DNA of 64,000 bases, from contig JBQVNB010000010.1 of the NCBI GenBank assembly GCA_052435735.1, forward strand, positions 78,529 through 142,528. Direction: 5' to 3'. The translations under genes were made by a program, and so were the position numbers. Positions 36,701-45,063 of this stretch are shown here, piece by piece (the first letter of the stretch is position 1; each line of letters starts with the position of its first letter). Below the pieces are notes generated by a model. The model was not told the DNA's origin. It made no database searches and was given only the letters and a program-made list of their open reading frames with translations. Source of the DNA: Aliihoeflea sp052435735 (GTDB taxonomy: Bacteria; Pseudomonadota; Alphaproteobacteria; Rhizobiales; Rhizobiaceae).

Positions 36701-37103
36701 CAGTGCTGCTCACCATCTCGCCAGTTGCGGAGCGCAGTTCCAGCCATTCGGGGATCAAGCCGTCGAGGTGCGCCGCGTTCCGCTTCAACGAGTTCAGGGC
36801 GCCGGTATCCTCGTCCCGGAACATGGCCAGCCGCATCGTTTCGCGGGCACGTTCAGGCACCATGCGATTGTTGCTGGGCTGGATCGCCGGCTCGCCGATC
36901 GTGCGCAAAGCTTGGATCGGCCCGGTCGAGGCCGGCGACGTCGTCGGGCGCTCCGCTACGCTCATCGTCGGAGCGAACAGGACGCTCAACGCCACGGTTA
37001 TGACTGCAAAAACAAGGGCTATGAGGGTTGTTACGAGGGCGAGATTGACCGCGGTCCCCCTTAGACCTGTCGAATCTGAAAATACAGGCGCGGTTCTTGC
37101 CAT
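33780..37103 (-). CDS. GH18-like / polysaccharide deacetylase / family-2 glycosyltransferase fusion
   Basis: A 1107-residue membrane protein. After an N-terminal transmembrane helix (about 20-45) comes a GH18-like barrel (about 100-440) in which the catalytic DxxDxDxE motif is replaced (GFDGITVGLS, 191-200), so it is probably only a sugar-binding domain. A NodB-type deacetylase follows (about 465-660: TFDDGPDP, H-x3-H in HSFSHPD, RPPF at 559). After a transmembrane segment (about 690-720) comes a processive GT2 domain (about 735-960: DDGS at 773-776, DGD at 824-826, AEDAD near 916, QRFRW at 952-956). Several helices end the protein. The set points to synthesis and periplasmic deacetylation of a beta-linked GlcNAc polymer such as chitin or poly-GlcNAc. 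Fusions of deacetylase and GT2 are known; the polymer here is inferred. Confidence 0.85.
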   Translation of the reverse strand: MARTAPVFSDSTGLRGTAVNLALVTTLIALVFAVITVALSVLFAPTMSVAERPTTSPASTGPIQALRTIGEPAIQPSNNRMVPERARETMRLAMFRDEDTGALNSLKRNAAHLDGLIPEWLELRSATGEMVSSTARRGKAYDWLKREARGVKLYPLLLSTLSPRETAMAMAMPPLRDALVAQVLKTVQEQGFDGITVGLSASVRDPRAMAAFLEDLRSALEPDGRGLLYMAESNETPAELARIVHQVDYVLLPLYHRDASSAIAGPIASQGWFEQQLRAYTAHAPPSKLIPVLGSMAIDWGPRARKTELSVQQAWEIASRANAPIVFDTPTLNLVFDYRDTDGDFHRVWMTDAVSMFNQARSALAASVGGLAIWRLGWEDQGVYDVVGKGKLPDGDALESLRSIEAGFGAFENAKGVLLSGRQASSGRRAISYQSGIGLIVAQTIEEKPRQTALALWPAIDAAMVALTFDDGPDPVWTSRILDILEEHDAKATFYLIGQRVVKHPAISRRILEGGHDIGNHSFSHPDLNLAGTDRISAELTATQRVFEDVLGIRSALFRPPFAMTGYGYLETAPNLSVTASSMGYLFGGIDVDAFDYMIWTPRQIADRVIRAVRAGEGNAVLLHDAGGDRSATVEALPLILEELRKDGYRFVATHELVGVPRDVMMTPYMPETFTVSAQSAIRSAFVGGFLSVVDILPTIAIAAVIIGTARLFLIIVAALVQTRRQSRAAVSAFSGSIAVLVPAFNEEKVVCNTVRGLLTATIADRIVVTVIDDGSTDRTSDIVRETFPADPRVRVLRKENGGKASALNYGFAQTRADVVVAIDGDTVLEPDAIEHLVAPFGDPAIGAVAGRVIVGNAVNLLTRFQSLEYIIGQNLERTAFALFNAIGVVPGAIGAWRRTAVEEVQGYATDTLAEDADLTVAIERAGWKVVNAPRAIALTEAPETLRAFLKQRFRWMFGTLQVGFKHIGAIAARPSGVSLIILPNIALQFAFTLIAPLMDILTLWIVLAMALSLTGAMSPIDSQTLQLLAAYWALFQAVDLFTAGVGLALNGDLRAWRLLPLVVLQRVSYRQLLYVVAIRALLAALKGTFVGWGKLARTGRILRPAT

Positions 37104-37351
37104 CGAATACAGGGCCCCGGCACGAATTCAAACATTCTGCGCCACAAATCCTGTTAATCCATAGACAAAATTATCTAATCTAATTCGGGCACATGAGTAG
37201 TTCGAACAAGTGATGTTAGTGAAGGAAATAAACAATCGGCTAGCGAGCATTTAATCAATGTTGCGTGATCAACTGCAAGCAATGTAGCATCTACGCGCCT
37301 GTTTATTTTTGGATCAAGCGGAGATTTCTGAGCGGGGACATCAGTTTATCG

Positions 37352-38254
37352 TCAAACTGGCGCACTCTCGAGCGATTGGGCGCGGGCGACGCGGGCGGCG
37401 ATGTCGACGACCAGTTCGACGGCGAGCGTGTCGGGCGATTCCAGCCAGCTTGCGCAAAACGAAAGCTGAGGCATCCGCACATCGGACTGAATCAGCTCCA
37501 ATCGTCCCGAGTCGAGCTCTTCCTTGACCAGTTGGTAGGGGATGACGGCGACGCCGATCCCTTCGAGCGCGAGATGGACGACCGTTGCCATCGATGCGCT
37601 GGCATGCAGCTTGATCGCCGGCAGATCGGGACGGTTGAAGAGCGATTTCACCAGCTCGTAGGGCTGCGTCTTGCGAGCGAAGGTGATGATGGGAAACGTC
37701 GCGAGCTGACGGATATCCGCCGGGTTGGGAACCTTCATCGCCGGGCTCGCAATGAAACCGACCGCATATTCGCACAGGAGACGGTTGCGCAGGAGCGGCG
37801 CGGTCAGGGGACCGAGCAGGAACGCGATATCGATTTCCTGCGCCAGGAGGCGTGCGCGCAGGGAGGGCGAGATGTCGACCTCGATCTCGACCGACAGGTG
37901 CGGATAGCACCGGTTCACTTCCTTGATGAAGTCCGGCAGCCAAGTGTGCACGATCGTCTCGGCGACGCCCAGCCTGATGATGCCGCGGATCGCCGCGGTG
38001 TCGCGCAGGGCGGCCAGCATCTCGGCCCGCATGCCGATCATCTTTTCCGCATAGCCGAGCACCTGCCGGCCACGCGCGGTGGGCGTGATGTTGCGTGCTT
38101 CACGCGTCAGGAGCTTGAAGCCGAGTTCGTCTTCGAGCTGCGCGATCCGGTGCGAAATCGCCGGCTGGGTGGTGTTGAGCTTTTGCGCAGCCCCGCGAAA
38201 GCTGCCGAGCGCCACGACCCAGACGAAGGTTTCCAGCCCCTTGAAATCGACCAT
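37352..38254 (-). CDS. LysR-family transcriptional regulator
   Basis: 300 residues. The N-terminal winged helix (about 5-65) contains SFRGAAQKLNTTQPAISHRIAQLEDELG, the usual LysR helix-turn-helix. The remainder is a substrate-binding fold. It lies 73 nt downstream of the amidase/membrane-protein genes, on the same strand, so it closes the first catabolic cluster and may regulate it. The co-inducer is unknown. About 250 nt of AT-rich DNA without a gene separates it from the polysaccharide unit. Confidence 0.92.
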   Translation of the reverse strand: MVDFKGLETFVWVVALGSFRGAAQKLNTTQPAISHRIAQLEDELGFKLLTREARNITPTARGRQVLGYAEKMIGMRAEMLAALRDTAAIRGIIRLGVAETIVHTWLPDFIKEVNRCYPHLSVEIEVDISPSLRARLLAQEIDIAFLLGPLTAPLLRNRLLCEYAVGFIASPAMKVPNPADIRQLATFPIITFARKTQPYELVKSLFNRPDLPAIKLHASASMATVVHLALEGIGVAVIPYQLVKEELDSGRLELIQSDVRMPQLSFCASWLESPDTLAVELVVDIAARVARAQSLESAPV

Positions 38255-38327
38255 CCAGCCTCAGCCCTGCGCTATGCTCAACCCAGCTTACAATGGTCAT
38301 CGCCAATGCGGGAACGCAAGCAATCCA

Positions 38328-39119
38328 TCATGTGGGCCGACGTTGGGCGATGACGGTCAAGGCAATGGTGATTGCAAGAGATGCCAGGAGAGCGGCGCCG
38401 AAGGCCTGCCATTGCCCGATCGTTTGGCTCGTCACTGCAAGCGCGAGGCAAAAGCCCGCCAGGCTGACGACGCCGACGAGACCGGCATGGGCGGTCTGGC
38501 CGGCGATTTCGGCGCCGTGGTCGAGACGCAGCGACAAGAGGATGACGCAAAAGCCGATGGGGAATGCCAGCAGCGTTCCGGCAAGTGACGCGCCGAGGCG
38601 CGACGCGGCGAATGTCACGCATCCCACCAGCATTCCTGCCGCGATGCCGCGCAGGATCAGGAGGCTCCAGCGTGCGGGCGAGGGCGCCCGCCTGTCGGGA
38701 TCGACGAAGCGGCGGCCGACCAGACGTGCAAGCAATGTGGTGAGCGCGAACAAGGCAGTGCCGACGAACGGGTCGTGCGGCACGAAGGCCAGCGGAATGG
38801 CCAGAACGCACCAGGCCGCGATGGCGGCGGCCGTGGCGCCCGCTGCTCCAAGGCGCGTCGAGGCGACGACGAATGCGCCGAGGAATATCTGCGTCGCGGC
38901 GAGCGAAAAGATCGCTCCCGATGCGCTGGCGGCGACGAAGTCGGCGGAATGTTCGCGCAGCATGAAGAAGAAGCCGGGCGCGAGCACGATCGGCAGGCCG
39001 ATGACGACGCCGCCGATCGTCGGGCCGAGCCGGGCGGCGATCCAGGCGACGAAGACGACGACGAAGGCCGTGGACGCGGCCCTGATCGCGAATTCGGTCC
39101 ACTGGCCGGCATCGCTCAT
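38328..39119 (-). CDS. Integral membrane protein, unknown
   Basis: 263 residues, about seven or eight hydrophobic helices with short loops, and no periplasmic or cytoplasmic domain. Features that might help identify it are RLGPTIGGVVIGLPIVLAP near the N-terminus and the echo of it, GASLAGTLLAFPIGF, in the second half, which suggests an internal duplication. Its start overlaps the amidase stop (ATGA), so it is cotranscribed. It may be a permease for the amidase substrate or product; I do not recognise the family. Confidence 0.75.
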   Translation of the reverse strand: MSDAGQWTEFAIRAASTAFVVVFVAWIAARLGPTIGGVVIGLPIVLAPGFFFMLREHSADFVAASASGAIFSLAATQIFLGAFVVASTRLGAAGATAAAIAAWCVLAIPLAFVPHDPFVGTALFALTTLLARLVGRRFVDPDRRAPSPARWSLLILRGIAAGMLVGCVTFAASRLGASLAGTLLAFPIGFCVILLSLRLDHGAEIAGQTAHAGLVGVVSLAGFCLALAVTSQTIGQWQAFGAALLASLAITIALTVIAQRRPT

Positions 39120-40402
39120 GCGTCGAGGATGGCTTGCGCCTTCTCCGCGAGGTCCAGCACGCGCCAGTCGGCTCCGCCGGGCGCAAAGAGCATCAATCCC
39201 GTCGCGAGCTTCTGGTCACCCTGCATCGGCAGCGTCGCCGCGCAGCCGTCGAGGAAGTTCACGGCCGACGGATTGCGCAGCATCGATGCGTTGAGCCTGT
39301 CGAAGTCGGCTTCGACATCTGCGATCAGCGGCGCGACCGTGGGTACGGTCGGCGCAACGAAGGCATCGAAATCGCGAGCCAGAATCTCGAACGCGGCGAC
39401 GGCGTACTTGCGCTTGGCGTGGGCATCTTGCACGTCGGACGCGCCAAACCCTTCGGCCGCGCGAATCCGGCTCAGGACGCGCGCATCGCCGACTGTTTCC
39501 AACGCGGCGAGCCTGTCCTTGTGGATCGCATGCGCCTCGGTCGCGACGAGGATGCGGTTGACGCTGCCGAACCCGTCGAGCATCGGCAGGTCCAAGTCGA
39601 CGAGTTCGAACCCGCCGGCAGCAAGGCGCTCGAGGGCCAAGTCGAAATCGCGGGCAACTTGCTCATCGAGCCCTTCGGTCAGAAGGCCGCGCGCAACGCC
39701 GATGCGCGGGCTGCGGACGGTGTCGGCGTCCGGGCGCTGCGTCTGCGACAGAACCGCGTAGACGGCTGCGCACTCCGCAATCGTGCGGGCGAGCGGACCG
39801 ATGCTGTCATAGGTCTGCGACAGCGGAAATGCGCCGTCGAGCGGCACCGATGCCTGCGTCGGCTTGAAGCCGGAAAGGCCGTTGAGCGCGGCCGGAATGC
39901 GCACCGAGCCGCCCGTGTCCGAACCAAGCGCTACGTCGGCCAGTCCGAGCGCGACGGTGACGGAACCGCCCGACGTCGATCCACCAGTGATGCGGGCCGG
40001 ATCGAGAGCATTGGACGGATTGCCGAAATGCGGGTTCAGCCCCACGCCCGAATAGGCGAATTCGGACATGGTGGTGCGCCCGAAGGCAACCGCGCCCGCA
40101 GCTTTCAGCCGCCGGACGGCTTCGGCATCGCGCGCCGCTGCCGGTTCGCTGCCGAGAATGGTCGAGCCTGCCGTCGTGGCGATGCCGGCCTCGTCGAACA
40201 GATCCTTGATCGAGACGAGCAGGCCGGCCAGAGGCTTGCGGCTCCGCCCCGCATCTGCATCGAGCGCGCGGGCATCATCGAGGATGCGCGCGGCGTCGAA
40301 GCTGGTGAAGATCGACGCCCGCATATCGGGCGCGAGCGCCATTGCGCGATCGATGGCAGCGCGCGCGCGATCTTCGGCGCGAAGGGGCGAATTGTCGTTC
40401 AT
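39116..40402 (-). CDS. Amidase (amidase signature family)
   Basis: 428-residue hydrolase of amides with the Ser-cisSer-Lys triad visible: Lys66 in SIKDLFD, Ser144 in GGSTSGGS and nucleophile Ser166 in SDTGGSVRIP. There is no signal peptide, so it is cytoplasmic. The family includes GatA, but this protein is shorter and is in a catabolic setting next to DUF2848 and TRAP genes. It probably deaminates a carboxamide or opens a related compound taken up by the TRAP system. The stop overlaps the next gene by ATGA. Confidence 0.9.
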   Translation of the reverse strand: MNDNSPLRAEDRARAAIDRAMALAPDMRASIFTSFDAARILDDARALDADAGRSRKPLAGLLVSIKDLFDEAGIATTAGSTILGSEPAAARDAEAVRRLKAAGAVAFGRTTMSEFAYSGVGLNPHFGNPSNALDPARITGGSTSGGSVTVALGLADVALGSDTGGSVRIPAALNGLSGFKPTQASVPLDGAFPLSQTYDSIGPLARTIAECAAVYAVLSQTQRPDADTVRSPRIGVARGLLTEGLDEQVARDFDLALERLAAGGFELVDLDLPMLDGFGSVNRILVATEAHAIHKDRLAALETVGDARVLSRIRAAEGFGASDVQDAHAKRKYAVAAFEILARDFDAFVAPTVPTVAPLIADVEADFDRLNASMLRNPSAVNFLDGCAATLPMQGDQKLATGLMLFAPGGADWRVLDLAEKAQAILDA

Positions 40403-40409
40403 GCGGGCC

Positions 40410-41108
40410 TCACGAAATGACGGGCAGGGGGGTCATCTCGTAGCAGTGCTCGATCGTTCGGCCCAGCCTCTCGTCGATCATTTCCATGCGGAAGAACCGC
40501 GACGGGCGCACGCCGCCCGACAGGACGGCGAAGGTGCCGCACATCATCGCGGTGCCCGCGTTTAGCCGCAGCGCGCCGGATGCGGCCGGCGACGAAGCCA
40601 CCAGCTCGCCCAGCGGACGGATCGAGGCGAGCTTGCCGTCCTGATAGGGCGTCCATTCGGCGTTCGCGTCGTCGCGGACGAAGGAACGGATGCGGATGTC
40701 GTCGAGATGGCCCTCGACCTCGTCGAATGGCCACAGGACGGGCGCGACCGGCTTGGCGCAGATTTGCTTCGACAGTGCGACGGAATGGGTTTCCAGTTTG
40801 CGGTCGGTGTGGTCGGAGCCAAGACCGAGATAAAGCCGCGTCCCGTCGTCGACCAGCACCGGCTCGGCCTCGCCCGACGACGTGCCGTCGACGGTTTCGA
40901 TCGTTTCCTGCGTGGTCAGGAGACTGGCCGAGACGCGGTAGAAGAGCGGCACGGTGCTCGGCGGGGGAACGCCGATTTCCTGCAGTTCTGCGATATGGTG
41001 GTTCACGGCATCTGCATTGCGTCCGGTCCAGCCGGCGATGATGCCTCGATTGATGTCGATGGATGCCTTGCCGTGGCCGACGATCTCGAATTCCAGTTTA
41101 TTGGTCAT
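40410..41108 (-). CDS. DUF2848 family protein
   Basis: 232 residues, soluble. The sequence pattern (N-terminal FEIVGHGKASIDINRGIIAGWTGRNADAVNHHIAEL, central LYLGLGSDHTDRKLE, C-terminal AMMCGTFAVLSGG) matches the DUF2848 family as I know it. That family is distantly like fumarylacetoacetate hydrolase and is often coded next to TRAP transporters and amidases. The function is not established. It sits 7 nt upstream of the amidase gene. Confidence 0.75.
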   Translation of the reverse strand: MTNKLEFEIVGHGKASIDINRGIIAGWTGRNADAVNHHIAELQEIGVPPPSTVPLFYRVSASLLTTQETIETVDGTSSGEAEPVLVDDGTRLYLGLGSDHTDRKLETHSVALSKQICAKPVAPVLWPFDEVEGHLDDIRIRSFVRDDANAEWTPYQDGKLASIRPLGELVASSPAASGALRLNAGTAMMCGTFAVLSGGVRPSRFFRMEMIDERLGRTIEHCYEMTPLPVIS

Positions 41109-41139
41109 GTGTTTTCCGTGACTTCTCGAATGGCGTTGG

Positions 41140-42417
41140 TCAGGCCGGCGCGAAGAACAGGGCGATGCTCGGGAATGCGACGAGCAGGACCACCATCAGC
41201 AGCATGACGAAGACGAAGGGGATGACGCCGATCATGACGTCGCTCAGCCGGCCGCTCTTTCGCGCGCCCTGCACGACATAGAGGTTCAGCCCGACGGGCG
41301 GCGTGATCAGCGCCATTTCGATCAGGACGATCAGCAGGATGCCGAACCAGACCTTGTCGAAGCCGAGGCCGGCGATGATCGGGACGACGATCGGAATGGT
41401 CGCGATCATCAAGGCCAGCGTCTCGATGAAGAAGCCGAGCACGATGTACATCAGGATGATGACGAGCAGCATGCCGTAAGGCCCGAGGCCGAGGTCGTTG
41501 AGGAAGGTGGTCAATTGACGCCCGAGCCCGGTCGCGCCGAGCGCGTAGTTGAGGAAGTAGGCGCCGACGATGACGAACATCACCATCGACGTGGTCCGGA
41601 CGGTACCGAGAAGGGCGGCGCGCATGTTGGCTAGCGTGACCGCGCCGTGGAAGGCGGCGATGACGAGCGCCATGGCAACGCCGATGGCGGCCGCTTCGGT
41701 AGGCGTCGCCCAGCCGCGATAGATCGAGCCGATGATCACGGCGAAGACGAGGAAGACGGGGATCAGATGCGGCAGACCGGCCAGCCGCTCGCGCCAGGTG
41801 AAGGAGCGGCTGGGGCCACCCAGTTCCGGCTTGATCTTGCAGATGATGGCTGTGATCAGCATGAAGCCGAGAGCCATCAGGAGGCCGGGAATGATGCCTG
41901 CCATGAAGAGTTGCGGCACCGAGGTCTGGGTCAAGAAGCCATAGACGATCAGGTTGATCGAGGGCGGCAGCATGATGCCGAGCGTGCCGCCGGCCGCGAT
42001 GGCGCCGGCGAAGAGCTTGGGATCGTAGCCCTGTTTTTCGGCCTGCGGCATGGCGACGGTTGCAACTGTTGCCGCCGTTGCGACCGACGAGCCCGAGGTT
42101 GCCGAAAACATCGTCGCCGTGCCGATATTGGCGTGGACGAGGCCGCCCGGTAACCAGGAGAACCAGGTGTCGAGCGTCGCATAGGTGCGTTCGGCAATGC
42201 CCGCCCGCACCAGGATTTCGCCCAGGAGGACGAAGAGCGGAATGGCGATCAGGAGAAAGCTGTCCGAGGACGAATAGACCATCTGGCCGAGGCCCCGCAT
42301 CAGCGGCAGGGGCGAGAAGAATGCGTCGAGACCAAATCCGAGGATGAAAAGCGCGGCACCTACCGGGATGGAAAGCGCCAGCAGGACGGCGAGACCGATC
42401 GCGACATAGGTGATCAT
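41140..42417 (-). CDS. dctM: TRAP transporter large permease (DctM)
   Basis: 425-residue membrane subunit, about 12 helices, which carries the ion-coupled transport path of a tripartite ATP-independent periplasmic system. Family features include SATSGSSVATAATVATVAMP and LGIMLPPSINLIVYG. The ATG at 42417 overlaps the small-permease stop (ATGA). Confidence 0.93.
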   Translation of the reverse strand: MITYVAIGLAVLLALSIPVGAALFILGFGLDAFFSPLPLMRGLGQMVYSSSDSFLLIAIPLFVLLGEILVRAGIAERTYATLDTWFSWLPGGLVHANIGTATMFSATSGSSVATAATVATVAMPQAEKQGYDPKLFAGAIAAGGTLGIMLPPSINLIVYGFLTQTSVPQLFMAGIIPGLLMALGFMLITAIICKIKPELGGPSRSFTWRERLAGLPHLIPVFLVFAVIIGSIYRGWATPTEAAAIGVAMALVIAAFHGAVTLANMRAALLGTVRTTSMVMFVIVGAYFLNYALGATGLGRQLTTFLNDLGLGPYGMLLVIILMYIVLGFFIETLALMIATIPIVVPIIAGLGFDKVWFGILLIVLIEMALITPPVGLNLYVVQGARKSGRLSDVMIGVIPFVFVMLLMVVLLVAFPSIALFFAPA

Positions 42418-42992
42418 GAGACTTCTCCCGTTTCCAGTGGAATGCCCGAGAGGTCGGTGACGAGGTTCCACTGCCGCGCGAAGGCGAGGATCACCGTGCA
42501 GACCAGCATGACGGACGCCGTCAACGTCATCCACGCCCATCCGGCAAACCAGATCACCTGCGGAATCCACAACTGGATCGCCAGGGGCGTGTTGGATCGC
42601 GAGCCGCGCTCAACCGATTTGGCGAGGACGTCATAGGCATAGTAGGCGACGAGCACCGCCACGCAGAGCACGCTCGCAAGCGCGATCACATCGAACAGAG
42701 CGCGGCCGGGCGCAGGCAGTTTCGCGTGGACGATGTCGATGCGCACATGGGCACGCTCGACCAGCGCGTAGGAAAAGCCCCAGGTCGCGATGCCGGCCAT
42801 GACGTAGCCGGCAAGCTCATCCGCGCCGCCGACGCGAAAGAACGGAATGCGGCGGCCGACAACCTCGGAAAGGATGAGGGCGACGGTGATCATCAGAACC
42901 ACGCCGCAGATGAGCGCGATCCAGCGGTTGAGTGTTTTCACGAGATCGGCGATACGCATCGCCGACCCCGCAAGTGACCTTTGTCCAGACAT
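42414..42992 (-). CDS. dctQ: TRAP transporter small permease (DctQ)
   Basis: 192-residue membrane protein with four helices. The loop YALVERAHVRIDIV after helix two is the usual DctQ signature. ATG 42992 has GAGGG about 8 nt upstream. It lies between the binding protein and the large permease. Confidence 0.91.
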   Translation of the reverse strand: MSGQRSLAGSAMRIADLVKTLNRWIALICGVVLMITVALILSEVVGRRIPFFRVGGADELAGYVMAGIATWGFSYALVERAHVRIDIVHAKLPAPGRALFDVIALASVLCVAVLVAYYAYDVLAKSVERGSRSNTPLAIQLWIPQVIWFAGWAWMTLTASVMLVCTVILAFARQWNLVTDLSGIPLETGEVS

Positions 42993-43016
42993 CGCGTCGC
43001 CCTCGGTTCCTCGCCT

Positions 43017-44072
43017 TTACTGGGCGATCGTCACGTCGAATTCCGCGCCGATGCTCTCGTTCCAGCGCGCGGCCCAGTCGCCACCGGCGCGTTCGGCCCA
43101 ATCGGGCAGGATCGTTTCTTCAAGCACCTGCACGGCACGTGCCTTGTCTTCTTCGGAGAGCTCGACCAGCGTCATCGAAGCCGCCGCGCCCGCCGCGCAT
43201 TCGCCGCCGGTCAGGCAGGCGATGTCACGCTCCAGCGCGCCGCCCGCATCCGCCCATGCCTTCGCCTCGAACTCGGTCGCGACCTGTTCGGTGAGGAAGG
43301 TCTGGACGGCAGGATCGAGGGCTTCCCATGCGTCGAGATTGACGGCGGTGATGACCGGGTCCCAGCCGCCGAGCGGCAGGTTGACGAGATGGGTCGAGGA
43401 TTCGAACCAGCCCGACGCATAGCCGGAGCCGGCGCCCGTGACCGCGCAGTCGATGACGCCGCGCTCGAGCGCGCCCGGCACTTCCGAGAACGCCATCGTC
43501 ACGCCTTCGGCGCCCAAGGCTTCCAGGAACAGCGAGGTCATGCGGCCCGAACCACGGATCTTCTTGCCCTCGAGGTCCGCGAGACTGGCGACTTCCGCGT
43601 TGCAGAAGACGATCTGCGGCGGGTAGGGCGCGATGGCGAGGGCGTGGGCATTGAAGCGGTCGCGCATGATGTCCGCCACCATCGGCTTGGCGGCTTCGGT
43701 CATGCGCTGCGCGGAATCGGCGTCGGTGGCGATCAGCGGCACGTCGAGGCCTTCGAGTTCGGGCGCATCGCCGACCGTGTAGTCGCCGACCGTCATGCCG
43801 ACGTCGAACACGCCGTCGCCGAGCATGCGGAAGACGTCGCCGCCGGTGACGCCCATCTGGTCGAACGTGGTCATGTTGACGGTGATCTTGCCGTTGGAGG
43901 CGGTCGGAACCGTCTCTTCCCAGAAGCCGCGCTCGAATTCCTGGTAAAGTGGAAGATTGCTCCAGCTACCAACGACGTTGAGCGTCGTCTCGGGCAGGTC
44001 TTGGGCGGATGCGGCGAAGGCGAGCGGAGCCATTGCGGCGCCGGCAAGAAGCGTGCGGATGATGGTTTTCAT
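43017..44072 (-). CDS. dctP: TRAP transporter substrate-binding protein (DctP)
   Basis: 351 residues with a Sec signal peptide (cleavage after ASAQ near residue 23). DctP family features include GDVFRMLGDGVFDVGM, LEGKKIRGSGRMTS and the carboxylate-binding Arg region there. It captures an organic acid anion in the periplasm. The neighbouring enzymes suggest a carboxylate such as 5-oxoproline or a related cyclic amide acid, but the ligand cannot be read from the sequence. Confidence 0.92.
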   Translation of the reverse strand: MKTIIRTLLAGAAMAPLAFAASAQDLPETTLNVVGSWSNLPLYQEFERGFWEETVPTASNGKITVNMTTFDQMGVTGGDVFRMLGDGVFDVGMTVGDYTVGDAPELEGLDVPLIATDADSAQRMTEAAKPMVADIMRDRFNAHALAIAPYPPQIVFCNAEVASLADLEGKKIRGSGRMTSLFLEALGAEGVTMAFSEVPGALERGVIDCAVTGAGSGYASGWFESSTHLVNLPLGGWDPVITAVNLDAWEALDPAVQTFLTEQVATEFEAKAWADAGGALERDIACLTGGECAAGAAASMTLVELSEEDKARAVQVLEETILPDWAERAGGDWAARWNESIGAEFDVTIAQ

Positions 44073-44132
44073 TTTTCAGTTCCCCTTGTTTTGTTGATCT
44101 TCATCGACCGGCTTCTGGCGCCGGGTATGCGG

Positions 44133-44915
44133 TTATGCGATCTCCGCTCGAAGGTCGGTCACCAGCATGTGGCCCGGCGCATGCGTGATCGCGATTTCCG
44201 GCCTGGCGTGCCGGATGGCGGTTTGCGGCGTGACGCCGCATGCCCAGAAGACGGGAACGTCGCCGGGGCGAATGTCGGGCGCATCACCGAAATCCGGCTT
44301 TGCGATATCATGGATGCCGATCTGCGCGGGATCGCCGATATGGACCGGCGCGCCATGCGCCTGCGGCAGATGCGAGGACAGGATGATCGCGCGGATCGCG
44401 TCCTGCGGCGAAAACGAGCGCATCGAGACCACCAGCGGACCGGCGAACGGGCCGGCCGCAACGGTCGGGATATTGGTCTCGTACATCGCGACGTTGCGAT
44501 CGGCCTCGATATGGCGGACCGGAATGCCGGCACGCAGCAATGCGGTCTCGAACGAGAACGAACAGCCCAGCACGAAGGTCACGAAATCGGCGCGCCAGAG
44601 CGCTTCGATATCCGTCGCCGTGTCCGTCGGCTCGCCGTTCCGGAAAATGCGGTAGCGCGGGGCGTCGTGGCGGATATCGAGATCGGCGCCGAGCGAGGGC
44701 AATTTCGGATCGCCGACTTCCGACACGCCCAAAATCGGCGCGGGCTTGGGGTTGCGAACGCAAAAGCGAAGGAAGTCGTCGGCATAGGCGGCCGGCAGGA
44801 TCACCAGATTGCCTTGCTGAAATCCCTGGGCGAGGCCGCTCGTCGGTGCGGAGTGCTGCCCGGTTCGGCAGGCTTTGCGCACCTGTTCGGCGGTTTCGAA
44901 GCGAACGCTATCCAT
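44133..44915 (-). CDS. D-glutamate cyclase / putative hydro-lyase family (former DUF1445)
   Basis: 260 residues, soluble. Matches the putative hydro-lyase family by the segments TSGLAQGFQQGNLVILPAAYA, FVLGCSFSFETAL, VSMRSFSPQDA and the C-terminal ITHAPGHMLVTDLR. A related domain is part of human D-glutamate cyclase, which turns D-glutamate into 5-oxo-D-proline. Its position next to a TRAP system, with a fused 5-oxoprolinase gene 2.1 kb away on the other strand, gives weight to a 5-oxoproline or D-glutamate role. Biochemistry of bacterial members is thin, so the reaction stays inferred. Confidence 0.78.
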   Translation of the reverse strand: MDSVRFETAEQVRKACRTGQHSAPTSGLAQGFQQGNLVILPAAYADDFLRFCVRNPKPAPILGVSEVGDPKLPSLGADLDIRHDAPRYRIFRNGEPTDTATDIEALWRADFVTFVLGCSFSFETALLRAGIPVRHIEADRNVAMYETNIPTVAAGPFAGPLVVSMRSFSPQDAIRAIILSSHLPQAHGAPVHIGDPAQIGIHDIAKPDFGDAPDIRPGDVPVFWACGVTPQTAIRHARPEIAITHAPGHMLVTDLRAEIA

Positions 44916-45063
44916 TCTGGCGGGTCTCGCATCTGGTCATGCGTCCGGCCTCGAAAATCATCTCGTGCCGGCTACTGATCGCAATTAAGTCGCGAGAATG
45001 GCGATGAGTCGAATTTTTAGTTTTCATCGGCTTCGATCAATTTCATTCATCGCCACGTCGGCA

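Noticed and set aside
42981..44978. A 665-codon plus-strand open frame opposite the TRAP and hydro-lyase genes
   Set aside because: It spans several real genes in antisense and has no domain.
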